Assembly (NCBI GenBank): GCA_017305935.1
Contig: JAFKJU010000010.1
Span: forward strand, 62,001 to 126,000
DNA length: 64,000 nucleotides
Origin: Hyphomicrobiales bacterium
Lineage (GTDB): Bacteria; Pseudomonadota; Alphaproteobacteria; Rhizobiales; Rhizobiaceae
Reading direction: 5' to 3'
Position numbers and translations under genes: made by a program. Every line of letters starts with the position of its first letter. Positions within the stretch are counted from its first letter, which is position 1. Under the pieces are notes generated by a model that searched no databases, had not been told where the DNA came from, and saw nothing but the letters and a program-made list of their open reading frames with translations. Below are positions 1 through 9,306 of the stretch, piece by piece.

Positions 1-1
1 A

Positions 2-1138
2 ACCGTGCGCCTCGCCGACGAGATCGATGAAGGCGAGTTGCGCGCCCAACTCGACCATGCCCGCACGCTGCGCCTCTCCAAGAAGGAGATGATCTGGCTG
101 GCGGGTAACACCTTTTATGGCAAGGCGCAGATTTTCGAGCCGGAATTCCTGGCCTGGCTGTCGAATTTTCAGCTTCCAGAATACGAGCTTTCCAAGGCGA
201 ACGGCCAGTATACGCTGCATTTCCACGGCAAATGGGTCGAGACGACCATGTGGGAAATTCCCGCACTGGCGATTATCAACGAGCTGCGCTCGCGCGCGGC
301 GATGCGCGATCTCGGCTATTTCACCCTCGATGTCCTCTATGCCCGCGCCAAGGCGAAGATGTGGTCGAAGGTCGAGCGGCTGCGGCTGCTGCCGGGCCTG
401 CGCATCTCCGATTTCGGCACCCGGCGCCGCCACAGTTTTCTCTGGCAGCGCTGGTGCGTGGAAGCGCTGAAGGAAGGCATCGGCCCGCGCTTCACCGGCA
501 CCAGCAACGTCCTGCTCGCCATGGATTCCGATCTCGAAGCGGTCGGCACCAATGCGCATGAACTGCCGATGGTCGCCGCAGCACTCGCCGAAACCGACGC
601 GGAACTGGCCGAAGCGCCCTATAAGGTGCTGCGCGACTGGAACAAGCTTTACGGCGGCAACCTGCTCATCGTACTGCCGGATGCCTTCGGCACCGCCGCC
701 TTCCTGCGCGACGCCCCGGAATGGGTGGCCGACTGGACCGGCTTCCGCCCGGACAGCGCGCCCCCGATCGAAGGCGGCGAAAAGATCATCGCCTGGTGGG
801 AAAAGATGGGCCGCGATCCGAAGAAGAAGATGCTGATCTTCTCCGACGGCCTCGACGTCGATGCCATCGTCGATACATACCGCCATTTCGAGGGCCGGGT
901 ACGAATGAGTTTCGGCTGGGGCACCAACCTCACCAACGATTTCGCCGGCTGCGCGCCAAAAACCATCGACGGGCTGAAGCCGATCTCCATCGTCTGCAAG
1001 GTGGTGGACGCCAACGGCCGGCCGGCGGTGAAACTCTCCGACAACCCGCAAAAAGCCACGGGCGAGCCGCAGGAGGTCGAACGCTATCTGAAATTCTTCG
1101 GACAGGAAGATCGCGTCGACCAAAAGGTTCTGGTATAG
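2..1138 (+). CDS. pncB: Nicotinate phosphoribosyltransferase, 5'-truncated by the window edge
   Basis: Converts nicotinate, PRPP and ATP to nicotinate mononucleotide in the Preiss-Handler NAD salvage route (cytosolic). The open frame enters from the left edge, and the visible 377-378 residues carry the C-terminal part of the family: [10 protein letters not shown], then GTNAHELPM, which probably holds the phospho-accepting histidine, then [10 protein letters not shown] and [11 protein letters not shown], which shape the phosphoribosyl-binding pocket. Family members are about 400-440 residues, so roughly 50 N-terminal residues should lie upstream. The GTG at 5 is in frame but is unlikely to be the real start. 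The gene ends in TAG 65 bp before the Rrf2 regulator. Assignment is from recognised motifs and is secure. Confidence 0.93.
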   Translation, partial: TVRLADEIDEGELRAQLDHARTLRLSKKEMIWLAGNTFYGKAQIFEPEFLAWLSNFQLPEYELSKANGQYTLHFHGKWVETTMWEIPALAIINELRSRAAMRDLGYFTLDVLYARAKAKMWSKVERLRLLPGLRISDFGTRRRHSFLWQRWCVEALKEGIGPRFTGTSNVLLAMDSDLEAVGTNAHELPMVAAALAETDAELAEAPYKVLRDWNKLYGGNLLIVLPDAFGTAAFLRDAPEWVADWTGFRPDSAPPIEGGEKIIAWWEKMGRDPKKKMLIFSDGLDVDAIVDTYRHFEGRVRMSFGWGTNLTNDFAGCAPKTIDGLKPISIVCKVVDANGRPAVKLSDNPQKATGEPQEVERYLKFFGQEDRVDQKVLV

Positions 1139-1203
1139 GGCCGTCGACTTTCTCGAATATTCCGGGCCTGACGCCGTGCGTCACGCCCCGCGAAAGAGCA
1201 GGC

Positions 1204-1659
1204 ATGTTGACGAAAAAGGGAAAATATGGGCTGAAGGCCCTGAATGACCTCGCGCATCTGCCGCCAGGCGGCTCGGCCCTGAGCAGCGAGATCGCCGCGC
1301 GCAACAATATCCCGAAGAAATTCCTCGATACCATCCTGCTGGAACTGCGCAATGCCGGCATCGTCCGCTCCAAGAAGGGGCCGGGCGGCGGTTACGGGCT
1401 GTCCAAGCCGGCGAGCGAAATCCGTATCGGCCATGCGATCCGCGTCCTCGACGGACCGCTCGCGCCGATCCGTTGCGCCAGCCGCACGGCTTTCGAGGCG
1501 TGCGACGATTGCAACGATCCCGAGGCCTGCGAAGTGCGCCGCTCGATGACGCTGGTGCGCGACGCCATGGCCGAGATACTCGACGGCATGACGCTCGACG
1601 TATTTTCACGCGACCCTGATGCGGCGGGCGAAGCGGGTGACCGCACCGCGCGGCAATGA
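1204..1659 (+). CDS. Rrf2-family transcriptional regulator
   Basis: A 151-residue winged-helix DNA-binding protein. It opens with MLTKKGKYGLKAL and has the Rrf2 signature SKKGPGGGYGLSKP in the wing. The central segment has four cysteines (IRCAS, then CDDC and EAC around residues 90-110), the place where IscR/NsrR-type members hold an Fe-S cluster, so redox, iron or sulfur sensing is possible. The ATG at 1204 was chosen because it is where Rrf2 homology begins; the frame stays open far upstream over pncB only as a shadow. It is not recognisably RirA, whose N-terminus and cysteine spacing differ. The stop abuts the stop of the convergent ArsC-like gene. Target genes are unknown. Confidence 0.85.
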   Translation: MLTKKGKYGLKALNDLAHLPPGGSALSSEIAARNNIPKKFLDTILLELRNAGIVRSKKGPGGGYGLSKPASEIRIGHAIRVLDGPLAPIRCASRTAFEACDDCNDPEACEVRRSMTLVRDAMAEILDGMTLDVFSRDPDAAGEAGDRTARQ

Positions 1660-2010
1660 TCAGAGGCCGAAAAAGGCCGCGTAAAGCTCCGGCTTGAAGC
1701 CGACCTGCAGGCCGGGGCCGCTTTCCAGCACCGGGCGCTTGATCATCGAGGGCTGCGCCAGCATCAGCGCAATCGCCTTGTCCTCGGAAAGATTGGCCTT
1801 GTCGGCCTCCGGCAGCGCCCGAAAGGTCGTGCCGGCGCGGTTCAGCACCTTGTCCCAGCCGGCCTCGGCGCACCAGCGTTTCAGATGCGCTTCGTCGATG
1901 CCCTGCGTCTTGTAATCGTGGAATTCGTAAGGGATGCCGTTCCCATCGAGCCAGGTGCGCGCCTTCTTCATCGTGTCGCAGTTCTTGATGCCGTAAATGG
2001 TGACGCTCAC
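1660..2010 (-). CDS. ArsC/Spx-family reductase (YffB-like)
   Basis: A 116-residue thioredoxin-fold protein beginning MSVTIYGIKNCDTMKKA. The single catalytic cysteine lies in the GIKNCDTMKKAR loop near residue 11, as in ArsC and Spx relatives. The sequence KRPVLESG, with the conserved cis-proline region, and the short length match the YffB subgroup. Those proteins use glutathione or thiols but are not proven arsenate reductases. There is no ars operon nearby (no arsB, acr3 or arsR), so a role in arsenate resistance is not supported. The stop is back to back with the Rrf2 gene. Confidence 0.85.
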   Translation of the reverse strand: MSVTIYGIKNCDTMKKARTWLDGNGIPYEFHDYKTQGIDEAHLKRWCAEAGWDKVLNRAGTTFRALPEADKANLSEDKAIALMLAQPSMIKRPVLESGPGLQVGFKPELYAAFFGL

Positions 2011-2343
2011 GCGAAAACTCCAAATGAGGGATTTACCGGCCGGTGGCCTTGGTCAATTCGACGCGAAAACGGTCGCTGGCGGCAAGCTTGCCGAGATGCG
2101 CCGGCGAAGGATCGGGATGGCCGTTGGCCGTCGCCGGAAAGAAGGTCTCGCCTGTCATCCTGCCACCTCGAACTGGTCCGCCGAGATCGCAAATCTCGAA
2201 CGGAGGATGGAACCGAATCGTGAATATCCTCCATTTGTCACGCCCTTGCATGTTGTTTCAAGTCAGTGCCAGCCTTGAATTCCAGTGTGAGGCTTGCCAA
2301 TTGAGGCCAGAAATCGCCTGCAATGAAAGGAGCTTGCCACCCG
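2011..2343. other. Intergenic stretch between the ArsC-like gene and htpG
   Basis: 333 bp with no convincing gene. It holds the divergent start region of the ArsC-like gene and the htpG promoter. A minus-strand frame (2033-2158, 41 residues from the internal ATG) has protein-like composition but no recognised motif and no clear ribosome binding site, so it is not called as a gene. Confidence 0.5.
2274..2303 (+). promoter_or_regulatory. Possible RpoH-type heat-shock promoter of htpG
   Basis: CTTGAA at 2274-2279 is followed after 17 bp by CCAATTG at 2297-2303. The -35 box matches the alphaproteobacterial RpoH consensus CTTGAA, and the -10 is only a loose match to CCCCATNT. Its position about 40 bp before the start codon and the known RpoH control of htpG in relatives support it, but the -10 is weak. 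Confidence 0.35.
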
Positions 2344-4230
2344 ATGAGCGAAACTGCGGAAAAAACCGTCGAAAACCACGTCTTCGAGGCCGATGTCGCC
2401 CGTCTGCTGCATCTGATGGTGCATTCGGTCTATTCCGACAAGGACGTCTTCCTGCGCGAACTGATCTCGAATGCCGCCGATGCCTGCGAAAAGCTGCGCT
2501 ATGAGGCGATCACCCATCCCGAAATGCTCGGCCACGACGCTCAGCCGCATATTTCCTTGACGCTGGACGAGGAAGCCCGCCGCATCGTCGTCGAGGATAA
2601 CGGCATCGGCATGAGCCGCGGCGAGATGATCGAATCGCTCGGCACCATCGCCCGCTCCGGCACCCGCGCCTTCATGGAGATGGTCGAGGCCGCCAAGGGC
2701 AAGGACGGCGCCCAGCTCATCGGCCAGTTCGGCGTCGGCTTCTATTCGGCCTTCATGGTCGCCGACAAGGTGGATGTGGTCTCCCGCCGCGCCGGTTCGG
2801 CCGAGGCTTGGATCTGGTCGTCGGACGGCAAGGGCAGCTACAGCATCGCCGAGGCTTCCGCAGCCGACGCTCCGAAACGCGGCACGCGCATCACCCTGCG
2901 CTTGCTGGAAGACGCTCAAAAGTATACCTCGCGCTGGAACGTTGAGCACATCGTCAAGCAGCAGTCAGGCCATGTGCCGGTGCCGATCGATCTCCATGAA
3001 AAGCCTGGCGCCGAAGCGGTCCGCCTGACGGATGGCACCGCGCTGTGGACGCGCTCGAAATCGGAGATTTCCAAGGAGGAATACACCGATTTCTATCGCA
3101 GCGTCGCCGGCCAATACGACGAGCCGGCGCTGACGGTACATTTCCGCGCCGAGGGCCGGCATGAGTATACCGCGCTCGCCTTCATTCCCTCGACGCCGCC
3201 CTTCGACCTGTTCGATACCGATCGCAAGGGCCGGATGAAGCTTTACGTCAAGCGCGTGTTCATCACCGACGATGCCGAACTTCTGCCGCGCTACCTGCGT
3301 TTCGTGCGCGGCCTCGTCGATACCGCCGACCTGCCGCTCAACGTCTCGCGCGAGATGATCCAGGAAAGCCCGCTGCTCGCCGCCATCCGCAAGGGCGTGA
3401 CAAACCGGGTGCTGACCAGCATCGAGAAGCTGGCGGAGAACGAGCCGGAAAGCTTTGCCAAGCTCTGGGAAACCTTCGGGAGCGTCATCAAGGAAGGCAT
3501 TTACGAGGATTTCGAGCGCCGGCAGCAGCTTATCGCGCTCTCTCGCTTCCGCACCACGGCAAACGAGGAGCCGGTGCGCTCGCTGGCCGACTACGTCAAG
3601 GACATGAAGGACGGGCAGAAGGCGATCTATTATCTCGCCGGCAGCTCGCTCGCCCAGCTCAAGGCCTCGCCGCAGCTCGAAGGGTTTCGCGCCCGCAGCA
3701 TCGAGGTGCTGCTGCTGACCGATCCGGTCGACAGCTTCTGGGTGACGACGGCGCCGGATTTCGAGGGCAAGCCCTTCCGCTCGATCACAAAAGGCAATGC
3801 CGACCTCGCCGACATCCAGCCGCTCGACGCCAAGGAGGACAAGCCCAAGGCAACTGCGGATGTCGACGGCTTCATCGCCTTTGCGAAGTCGACGCTCGGC
3901 GACGCCGTCGCAGACGTGCGCGCCTCCGACCGGCTGACCGAAAGCCCGGTCTGCCTCGTCGCCACCGAGCAGGGGCCGGACCGGCAGCTCGAAAAGATCC
4001 TGCAGGGCGCGGGGCGCATGGAGCAAGCGGCAAAACCGATACTGGAGGTAAATCCCGATCATGCGCTGATCGCGGCGATTGCCGCAGCACCGGCCGGCGA
4101 TGAGTTTCGTGCGGATGCCGTGCAATTGCTGCTCGACCAGGCCCGGGTTCTCGATGGCGACAAGCCGGCCGATCCGCGCGCCTTCTCGGAACGTCTCGCC
4201 CGTGTTTTCGAAAGGGCCCTCAAGTCCTGA
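2344..4230 (+). CDS. htpG: Hsp90-family molecular chaperone HtpG
   Basis: ATP-dependent cytosolic chaperone of 628 residues, the normal length for the family. The N-terminal GHKL ATPase domain shows ELISNAADACEKLR (Mg/ATP-binding Glu and Asn), DNGIGMS and the lid/glycine segment GQFGVGFYSAFMVAD. The middle domain contains LPLNVSREMIQESP with the catalytic-loop arginine, and the C-terminal third is the dimerisation domain. The start at 2344 is preferred over the ATG at 2323 because AAAGGAGC lies between the two, about 10 bp before 2344. It is followed by a short palindromic repeat and a strong terminator, so it is probably monocistronic. Confidence 0.97.
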   Translation: MSETAEKTVENHVFEADVARLLHLMVHSVYSDKDVFLRELISNAADACEKLRYEAITHPEMLGHDAQPHISLTLDEEARRIVVEDNGIGMSRGEMIESLGTIARSGTRAFMEMVEAAKGKDGAQLIGQFGVGFYSAFMVADKVDVVSRRAGSAEAWIWSSDGKGSYSIAEASAADAPKRGTRITLRLLEDAQKYTSRWNVEHIVKQQSGHVPVPIDLHEKPGAEAVRLTDGTALWTRSKSEISKEEYTDFYRSVAGQYDEPALTVHFRAEGRHEYTALAFIPSTPPFDLFDTDRKGRMKLYVKRVFITDDAELLPRYLRFVRGLVDTADLPLNVSREMIQESPLLAAIRKGVTNRVLTSIEKLAENEPESFAKLWETFGSVIKEGIYEDFERRQQLIALSRFRTTANEEPVRSLADYVKDMKDGQKAIYYLAGSSLAQLKASPQLEGFRARSIEVLLLTDPVDSFWVTTAPDFEGKPFRSITKGNADLADIQPLDAKEDKPKATADVDGFIAFAKSTLGDAVADVRASDRLTESPVCLVATEQGPDRQLEKILQGAGRMEQAAKPILEVNPDHALIAAIAAAPAGDEFRADAVQLLLDQARVLDGDKPADPRAFSERLARVFERALKS

Positions 4231-4256
4231 AGCATTCCAGGAAAAGCGGAACGCTT
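4231..4256. repeat. Partial copy of a rhizobial palindromic intergenic repeat
   Basis: Starts directly after the htpG stop codon (AGCATTCC-AGG-AAAAGCGGAACGCTT). It aligns with the longer element after mprF at 7496-7539 (GCAATTCCGG-CAAAAG-TGCGAAACGCTT). Elements of this kind are dispersed between genes in Rhizobium-type genomes. Only the left part is kept here. Confidence 0.5.
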
Positions 4257-4269
4257 GAATACATAACGC

Positions 4270-4295
4270 AACGGCCGGGTATAGACCCGGCCGTT
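4270..4295 (+). terminator. Terminator hairpin after htpG
   Basis: An 11-bp perfect stem (AACGGCCGGGT / ACCCGGCCGTT) with an ATAG loop, followed by a pyrimidine-rich tail (CTGCCTCTTTCC). It lies between the convergent htpG and the 4322-4591 gene and may serve both directions. Confidence 0.75.
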
Positions 4296-4321
4296 CTGCC
4301 TCTTTCCATGGGGGTGACTTT

Positions 4322-4591
4322 CTACAGCACGAATTCGGACGACAGCGACTTGTGGCGGTTGAGCTGGTCGATCAGCGCGGGAACGGTATGGTGTCCCTCG
4401 CGGAACATGTTGACCAGCGCCGTGGCCGCGAGTTCCGCGACGACGCTGTTCAATTCGACGCCCTTTTCCTCGCACCATATTTCCAGGGCCTCCCGCAGGA
4501 TGGCGAGGTCGCGCGGGCCGAAAGACGTATGCAGAAACTGATTGGTACGCATGATTTCCACGATCGATGATATCGAAGCGTCGAGGCGCAC
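4322..4591 (-). CDS. Conserved hypothetical protein
   Basis: An 89-residue soluble, mostly helical protein with no enzyme motif that I recognise. The sequence SFGPRDLAILREALEIWCEEK followed by an alanine-rich helix and a HTVPALIDQLNRH tail has the feel of small conserved rhizobial proteins of unknown function. Start is either 4591 (MRLDAS) or 4549 (MRTNQF). It is transcribed towards htpG and shares the terminator hairpin at 4270-4295. Codon use matches the neighbours, which supports a real gene. Confidence 0.6.
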   Translation of the reverse strand: MRLDASISSIVEIMRTNQFLHTSFGPRDLAILREALEIWCEEKGVELNSVVAELAATALVNMFREGHHTVPALIDQLNRHKSLSSEFVL

Positions 4592-4879
4592 CGGCCGCTT
4601 GGCGACAGGCGCGACTTAACTTTTCTCCCACTATGCATGCCGTTGTTCCGAAACCGGTTTCCAGCCTCGGAGACGCTTGCGCAGATGCAGATAGGAAGAG
4701 GAAGCAAAGCTTCAAGATGGGACAACGCGATTGTGAAAAGCCGTTATCGACCGCTTCTTTTGCGCCGCGCGCGATTTTTGTTTGACCCATGCATATTCTG
4801 ACGCGATATCGCCCTAAAGTGAGTTCAGGCCGCCGCCATCGGCCCCGCAGCAAGGGGTCAACGAGTCGAAAGCAGACAG

Positions 4880-7495
4880 ATGTCAACCATTGACGACAAC
4901 GAACCGGACATGATCGTGTCCATACCGCGAACGGCCGAGCCGCGTTTTCCCTTCCTGCGCCGTTACCGGACGCTTTTGGTGGCGGCAGGCATCGTCATCG
5001 TCTTCGCGCTGGTCGGCACCGCCATCTATCACCTGACCTCCGAGGTGAAATACGATGACGTCATCGCCGCGCTGCAGGCAACGCCCTGGTCGGATATCGC
5101 GCTGGCGCTGGTGTTTACGGCGCTGAGCTTCCTCTGCCTGATCTGCTACGACCTCAATGCCTTCCGGTATCTCGGGCGCAAGGTGCCCTTCGCCCATGTG
5201 GCGCTGACGGCATTCAGCGCCTATGCGGTCGGCAATACAGCCGGCTTCGGGGCGCTGAGCGGCGGCGCGATCCGCTACCGCGCCTATTCGCGGCTGGACG
5301 TGCCACCGGACGATATCACCCGCATCGTCGCCTTTGTGACTCTGGCTTTCGGCCTCGGGCTTTCCGCCGTCTCGTCGCTCGCCGGCCTGCTGGTCGCCGA
5401 GGATGTCGCGCCGCTGCTCGGCATGGCGCCGTGGCTTTTGCGGGCGCTGTCGCTGATCATCCTCGTAGCACTGGCCGGACTGGTGTTTTACAGCCGCGAC
5501 GGGCGCGAGCTGCGGATCGGCGGCGCGACGCTGACGCTGCCGGATGCCGGCACCTGCCTGCGCCAGTTCGTCATCACGCTTGCCGATATCGCCGCTTCGG
5601 CCACCGTTCTCTATGTACTGCTGCCGGATACGCATCTGAGCTGGCCGGCTTTCCTCGCCATCTATGCCATCGCCGTCGGCTTCGGCGTGCTCAGCCACGT
5701 GCCGGCGGGCCTCGGCGTCTTCGAAACCGTGATCATCGCCTCGCTCGGCAGTTCCGCCGATGTCGAGGCGGTGCTCGGTTCGCTGGTGCTCTACCGCGTC
5801 ATCTATCATGTCCTGCCGCTGATCATCGCCATCGCCATCGTCCTGACCACGGAAGTGCGGCAGTTGACGCATCATCCGGCTGCCTCCAGCATTCGTCGCC
5901 TCGGCGGGCGCGTGTCGCCGCTGCTTCTGGCGACGCTATCGGTGATCTGCGGCGTGATGCTGATCTTTTCGAGCGTAACGCCGACGCCGGACGACAATCT
6001 CGCCTTCCTCGCCCGCTATCTGCCGCTACCGATCGTCGAAAGCGCGCATTTCCTGTCCAGCCTGCTCGGCCTGACGCTGGTGATTGCGGCGCGCGGCATC
6101 GGACAGCGGCTGGATGGCGCCTGGTGGGTGGTGGTCGGCGCCTCGCTGGTCGCCCTCGCCTTCTCGTTGCTGAAGGCTATCGCCCTGTTCGAGGCGGCGC
6201 TGCTGCTGTTCCTCGCCGTCAGCCTGTTCCTGACCCGACGACTGTTCCGCCGCCCTGCCTCGCTGTTCCAGCAGGCGCTGACGCCACCCTGGCTGATGGC
6301 GATGGGCATCGTCATCATCGGTGCCGTCTGCGTGCTGCTCTTTGTCTATCGCGATGTCGAATACAGCCACGATCTCTGGTGGCAGTTCGAATTCACTGAA
6401 GAAGCGCCGCGCAGCCTGCGCGCCGTTCTCGGCATCGTCATCATGTCGTCGGCAGTGGCGATCTTCGGCCTGCTGCGCCCGGCGCGGCAATGGGTACACC
6501 CGGCAACGCCGGACGAATTGCGGCGTGCGGCCGAAATCGTCGAGAAGCAGGATGTCGCCGACGCCAATCTGGTGCGCATGGGCGACAAGTCGTTGCTCTT
6601 CTCGGAAAAGGGCGATGCCTTCATCATGTTCGGCGTTCAGGGCCGCTCGTGGATCTGCCTGTTCGATCCGGTCGGCAATCCGAAATCCTACACTGATCTC
6701 GTCTGGCGTTTCGTGGAATCGGCCCGCGCCGCCGGCTGCCGCGCCGTCTTCTACCAGGTCTCGCCGGCGCTCTTGTCGCATTGCGCCGATGCCGGCTTGC
6801 GCGCCTTCAAGCTCGGCGAACTCGCCATTGTGCATCTGAAGAATTTCGAGATGAAGGGCGGCAAATGGGCGAACCTGCGTCAGACCGCCAGCAAGGCGGT
6901 GCGCGACGGGCTGGACTTCGAGATCATCGAGACGGCGGACGTGCCGCAGGTTTATGACGAGTTGAAGGCGGTTTCCGATGCCTGGCTCGGCCATCACAAT
7001 ACCCGCGAAAAGGGTTTTTCGCTCGGCGCCTTCGATCGCGATTACGTGCTGTCGCAGCCGGTGGCAGTGCTGCGGGTTGAGGGCCGGATCGTCGCCTTCG
7101 CCAACCTGCTGGTCACGGATACGCTGCAGGAAGGCTCCATCGACCTGATGCGCTTCTCGCCGGATGCGCCGAAGGGATCGATGGACTTCCTGTTCGTGCG
7201 CATCATCGAGCATCTGCGCGACAAGGGCTTCCAGACTTTCAACCTCGGCATGGCGCCGCTGTCAGGCATGTCGAAACGTTCCGTCTCGCCGGTCTGGGAC
7301 CGGGTCGGCGGCGCGCTGTTCGAGCATGGCGAACGCTTCTACAATTTCAAGGGTTTACGTGCTTTTAAGGCGAAGTTTCACCCGGAATGGGAGCCGCGAT
7401 ACCTCGCGGTCTCGGGTGGCCTCAACCCGGTGCTGGCGCTGATGGACAGCGCCCTCCTGATCGGCGGGGGCGTGCGCGGCGTCGTAGGGAAGTAA
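4880..7495 (+). CDS. mprF: Lysyl-phosphatidylglycerol synthase/flippase (MprF/LpiA)
   Basis: An integral inner-membrane protein of 871 residues. The N-terminal two thirds has about 14 hydrophobic segments and is the flippase module (UPF0104/YbhN-like). The C-terminal third (about residues 540-860) is the cytosolic DUF2156/GNAT-fold domain that transfers lysine from lysyl-tRNA to phosphatidylglycerol, ending with the family signature FYNFKGLRAFKAKFHPEWEP. In Rhizobium tropici the homologue is lpiA, a low-pH-induced gene linked to resistance to cationic peptides. There lpiA is followed by atvA/acvB, but no such gene is present here: hutH lies downstream on the other strand. The ATG at 4880 has only a weak ribosome binding site (AAAGCAGACAG). 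Confidence 0.93.
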   Translation: MSTIDDNEPDMIVSIPRTAEPRFPFLRRYRTLLVAAGIVIVFALVGTAIYHLTSEVKYDDVIAALQATPWSDIALALVFTALSFLCLICYDLNAFRYLGRKVPFAHVALTAFSAYAVGNTAGFGALSGGAIRYRAYSRLDVPPDDITRIVAFVTLAFGLGLSAVSSLAGLLVAEDVAPLLGMAPWLLRALSLIILVALAGLVFYSRDGRELRIGGATLTLPDAGTCLRQFVITLADIAASATVLYVLLPDTHLSWPAFLAIYAIAVGFGVLSHVPAGLGVFETVIIASLGSSADVEAVLGSLVLYRVIYHVLPLIIAIAIVLTTEVRQLTHHPAASSIRRLGGRVSPLLLATLSVICGVMLIFSSVTPTPDDNLAFLARYLPLPIVESAHFLSSLLGLTLVIAARGIGQRLDGAWWVVVGASLVALAFSLLKAIALFEAALLLFLAVSLFLTRRLFRRPASLFQQALTPPWLMAMGIVIIGAVCVLLFVYRDVEYSHDLWWQFEFTEEAPRSLRAVLGIVIMSSAVAIFGLLRPARQWVHPATPDELRRAAEIVEKQDVADANLVRMGDKSLLFSEKGDAFIMFGVQGRSWICLFDPVGNPKSYTDLVWRFVESARAAGCRAVFYQVSPALLSHCADAGLRAFKLGELAIVHLKNFEMKGGKWANLRQTASKAVRDGLDFEIIETADVPQVYDELKAVSDAWLGHHNTREKGFSLGAFDRDYVLSQPVAVLRVEGRIVAFANLLVTDTLQEGSIDLMRFSPDAPKGSMDFLFVRIIEHLRDKGFQTFNLGMAPLSGMSKRSVSPVWDRVGGALFEHGERFYNFKGLRAFKAKFHPEWEPRYLAVSGGLNPVLALMDSALLIGGGVRGVVGK

Positions 7496-7539
7496 GCAAT
7501 TCCGGCAAAAGTGCGAAACGCTTTTGCGTTCGGGATTGC
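7496..7539. repeat. Palindromic intergenic repeat after mprF
   Basis: Nested inverted repeat: inner arms GCAAAAG (7505-7511) and CTTTTGC (7521-7527), outer arms GCAATTCCG (7496-7504) and CGGGATTGC (7531-7539, 7 of 9 paired). It begins right after the mprF stop and sits between convergent genes, so it could form a terminator-like hairpin. It is related to the partial copy at 4231-4256. Confidence 0.6.
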
Positions 7540-7572
7540 GTCACGCCAAAGAAGACGCCGCGCGACCGGATT

Positions 7573-9111
7573 TTACTTCGCTTCCAGAACCGGCAGGATC
7601 GATGGATCGACGGAAGCGGCAAGGGCTCCGGTGGCGACGAGGTCGGCGGCCGCCTTGAGGTCGTTTGCCATGAAGCGGTCGTCGTCGAGGCTGGCCACGC
7701 GGGCGCGGATGGCGGCAAGCGCCTTCTGCAGTTCGGGGCTGGTCTTGAGCGGGCCGCGCAGTTCGACGCCCTGGGCGGCCGCCAGGGCTTCGATGCCGAG
7801 GATGGCGAACAGGTTATCGGTCATGGCGAGCAGGCGTCGGGCGCCGTGGCAGGCCATGGAAACATGGTCTTCCTGGTTGGCGGAGGTGGGCGTGGAGTCG
7901 ACCGAGGCCGGATGCGACATCTGCTTGTTTTCCGACATCAGCGCCGCCGAGGTGACTTCGGCGATCATCAGGCCGGAGTTCAGGCCCGGCTTCTTCGACA
8001 GAAAGGCCGGCAGGCCATGCGACAAAGCGGGATCGACCAGCAGGGCGATGCGGCGCTGGGCGATGGCGCCGATTTCACAGATGGCGAGCGCCGTCTGGTC
8101 GGCGGCGAAAGCGACCGGCTCGGCATGGAAGTTGCCGCCGGAAACGACGTCGTCATCGGACAGCACCAGCGGATTGTCGGTGACGGCATTGGCTTCGATT
8201 TCCAGCGTGCGGGCGACCGCGGCGAGGAGATCGAGGCAGGCGCCGTCGACCTGCGGCTGGCAGCGGATGCAATAGGGATCCTGCACGCGCTCGTCGCCCT
8301 GGATATGACTGTTGCGGATTTCAGAACCGTCGAGCAGGCGGCGCAACGCAGCGCCGGCGTCGATCTGGCCCTTGTGGCCGCGTAGCGTATGGATATCGGG
8401 GTGGAAGGGTGCCGAGGAGCCCATGGCGGCATCGGTGGACAGCGCGCCGGTGACCAGCGCCGACTGCGCGGCGCGATGGGCGCGGAACAGGCCGGCCAGC
8501 GCCAGCGCGGTGGAGGCCTGCGTGCCATTGATCAGCGCCAGGCCTTCCTTGGCGGCCAGGCGGATCGGCGTCAGGCCCGCGCGCGACAGCGCTTCGGCGC
8601 CGGCAAGGCGTTCGCCTGCATAGAAGGCTTCGCCTTCACCCATCATCACGGCGGTCATGTGCGCCAGCGGCGCCAGGTCGCCGGACGCGCCGACCGACCC
8701 CTTTTCCGGGATGAGCGGGGTGACGCCGGTTTCCAGCATGCCCTCGATCAGCCGCACCAGTTCCAAACGCACGCCCGAGGCGCCGCGGCCCAGTGAAATC
8801 AGCTTCAGCGCCATGATGAGGCGAACAATCTCGACCGGCAGCGCCGCGCCGACGCCACAGCAATGCGACAGGATGAGATTGCGCTGCAGCGTCGCGACAT
8901 CGGAGGCGTCGATACGGATCGAGGCGAGCTTGCCGAAGCCGGTATTGATGCCATAGACCGGTGCGTTGCCGGCGGCGATGGCCGCAATCCGCGCCGCAGC
9001 CTTTTCGATGGCGGCATCGCAGCCACGGTCGAGACGCACGGTTTCGCCGTCCCAATAGACGCGGGCGAGATCGGCAAGCGGAACCTTGCCCGGATGCAGA
9101 ATGATGGTCAT
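7573..9111 (-). CDS. hutH: Histidine ammonia-lyase
   Basis: Deaminates L-histidine to trans-urocanate, the first step of histidine degradation (cytosolic, 512 residues). The self-forming MIO cofactor triad Ala-Ser-Gly is at residues 142-144 in [15 protein letters not shown], and the catalytic tyrosine is at 53 in [10 protein letters not shown]. The longer frame to 9204 was cut back to ATG 9111: the homology starts there and GAAGAGGA precedes it. No hutU, hutI, hutG or hutC lies beside it, so this is a solitary hutH, and the rest of the pathway must be elsewhere or it is a second copy. It converges with mprF. Confidence 0.95.
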   Translation of the reverse strand: MTIILHPGKVPLADLARVYWDGETVRLDRGCDAAIEKAAARIAAIAAGNAPVYGINTGFGKLASIRIDASDVATLQRNLILSHCCGVGAALPVEIVRLIMALKLISLGRGASGVRLELVRLIEGMLETGVTPLIPEKGSVGASGDLAPLAHMTAVMMGEGEAFYAGERLAGAEALSRAGLTPIRLAAKEGLALINGTQASTALALAGLFRAHRAAQSALVTGALSTDAAMGSSAPFHPDIHTLRGHKGQIDAGAALRRLLDGSEIRNSHIQGDERVQDPYCIRCQPQVDGACLDLLAAVARTLEIEANAVTDNPLVLSDDDVVSGGNFHAEPVAFAADQTALAICEIGAIAQRRIALLVDPALSHGLPAFLSKKPGLNSGLMIAEVTSAALMSENKQMSHPASVDSTPTSANQEDHVSMACHGARRLLAMTDNLFAILGIEALAAAQGVELRGPLKTSPELQKALAAIRARVASLDDDRFMANDLKAAADLVATGALAASVDPSILPVLEAK

Positions 9112-9236
9112 GGCAGCTATCCTCTTCAAGCGTTGTCGGAAGCCGGACGCGCTCTCCACAGCACGCTCTCTCCCGGTGTCGTCAGTGGTCCTCGTGCGCG
9201 CCATCGACTTCGGTTCCGCGCCTCCGTTTTAATAAG

Positions 9237-9265
9237 TATATACATAATAATTCGAAGACAAGCAA
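9237..9265 (-). promoter_or_regulatory. Possible promoter of hutH
   Basis: On the minus strand TTGCTT (9265-9260) and TATATA (9242-9237) are separated by 17 bp in a conspicuously AT-rich island of an otherwise GC-rich region, about 125 bp before the hutH start. The boxes are plausible sigma-70 elements, but no start site is known. Confidence 0.35.
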
Positions 9266-9306
9266 AATCTACGGTTCCCCAGCCTTTCGCAGCGGGAAAG
9301 CCGGCG

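Noticed and set aside
721-1659. 312-residue extended Rrf2 frame
   Set aside because: The upstream part overlaps pncB in another frame; Rrf2 homology begins at 1204.
1204-1659. Rrf2 protein as RirA, the iron regulator
   Set aside because: Despite IRO boxes in the window, the N-terminal and cysteine patterns do not look like RirA.
1660-2010. Arsenate resistance gene
   Set aside because: The ArsC fold alone does not prove it; no other ars gene is near.
2033-2158. 41-residue minus-strand protein before htpG
   Set aside because: Protein-like composition but no ribosome binding site or recognised family.
2965-4125. 386-residue minus-strand frame inside htpG
   Set aside because: Antisense shadow of a strongly conserved gene, no family signature.
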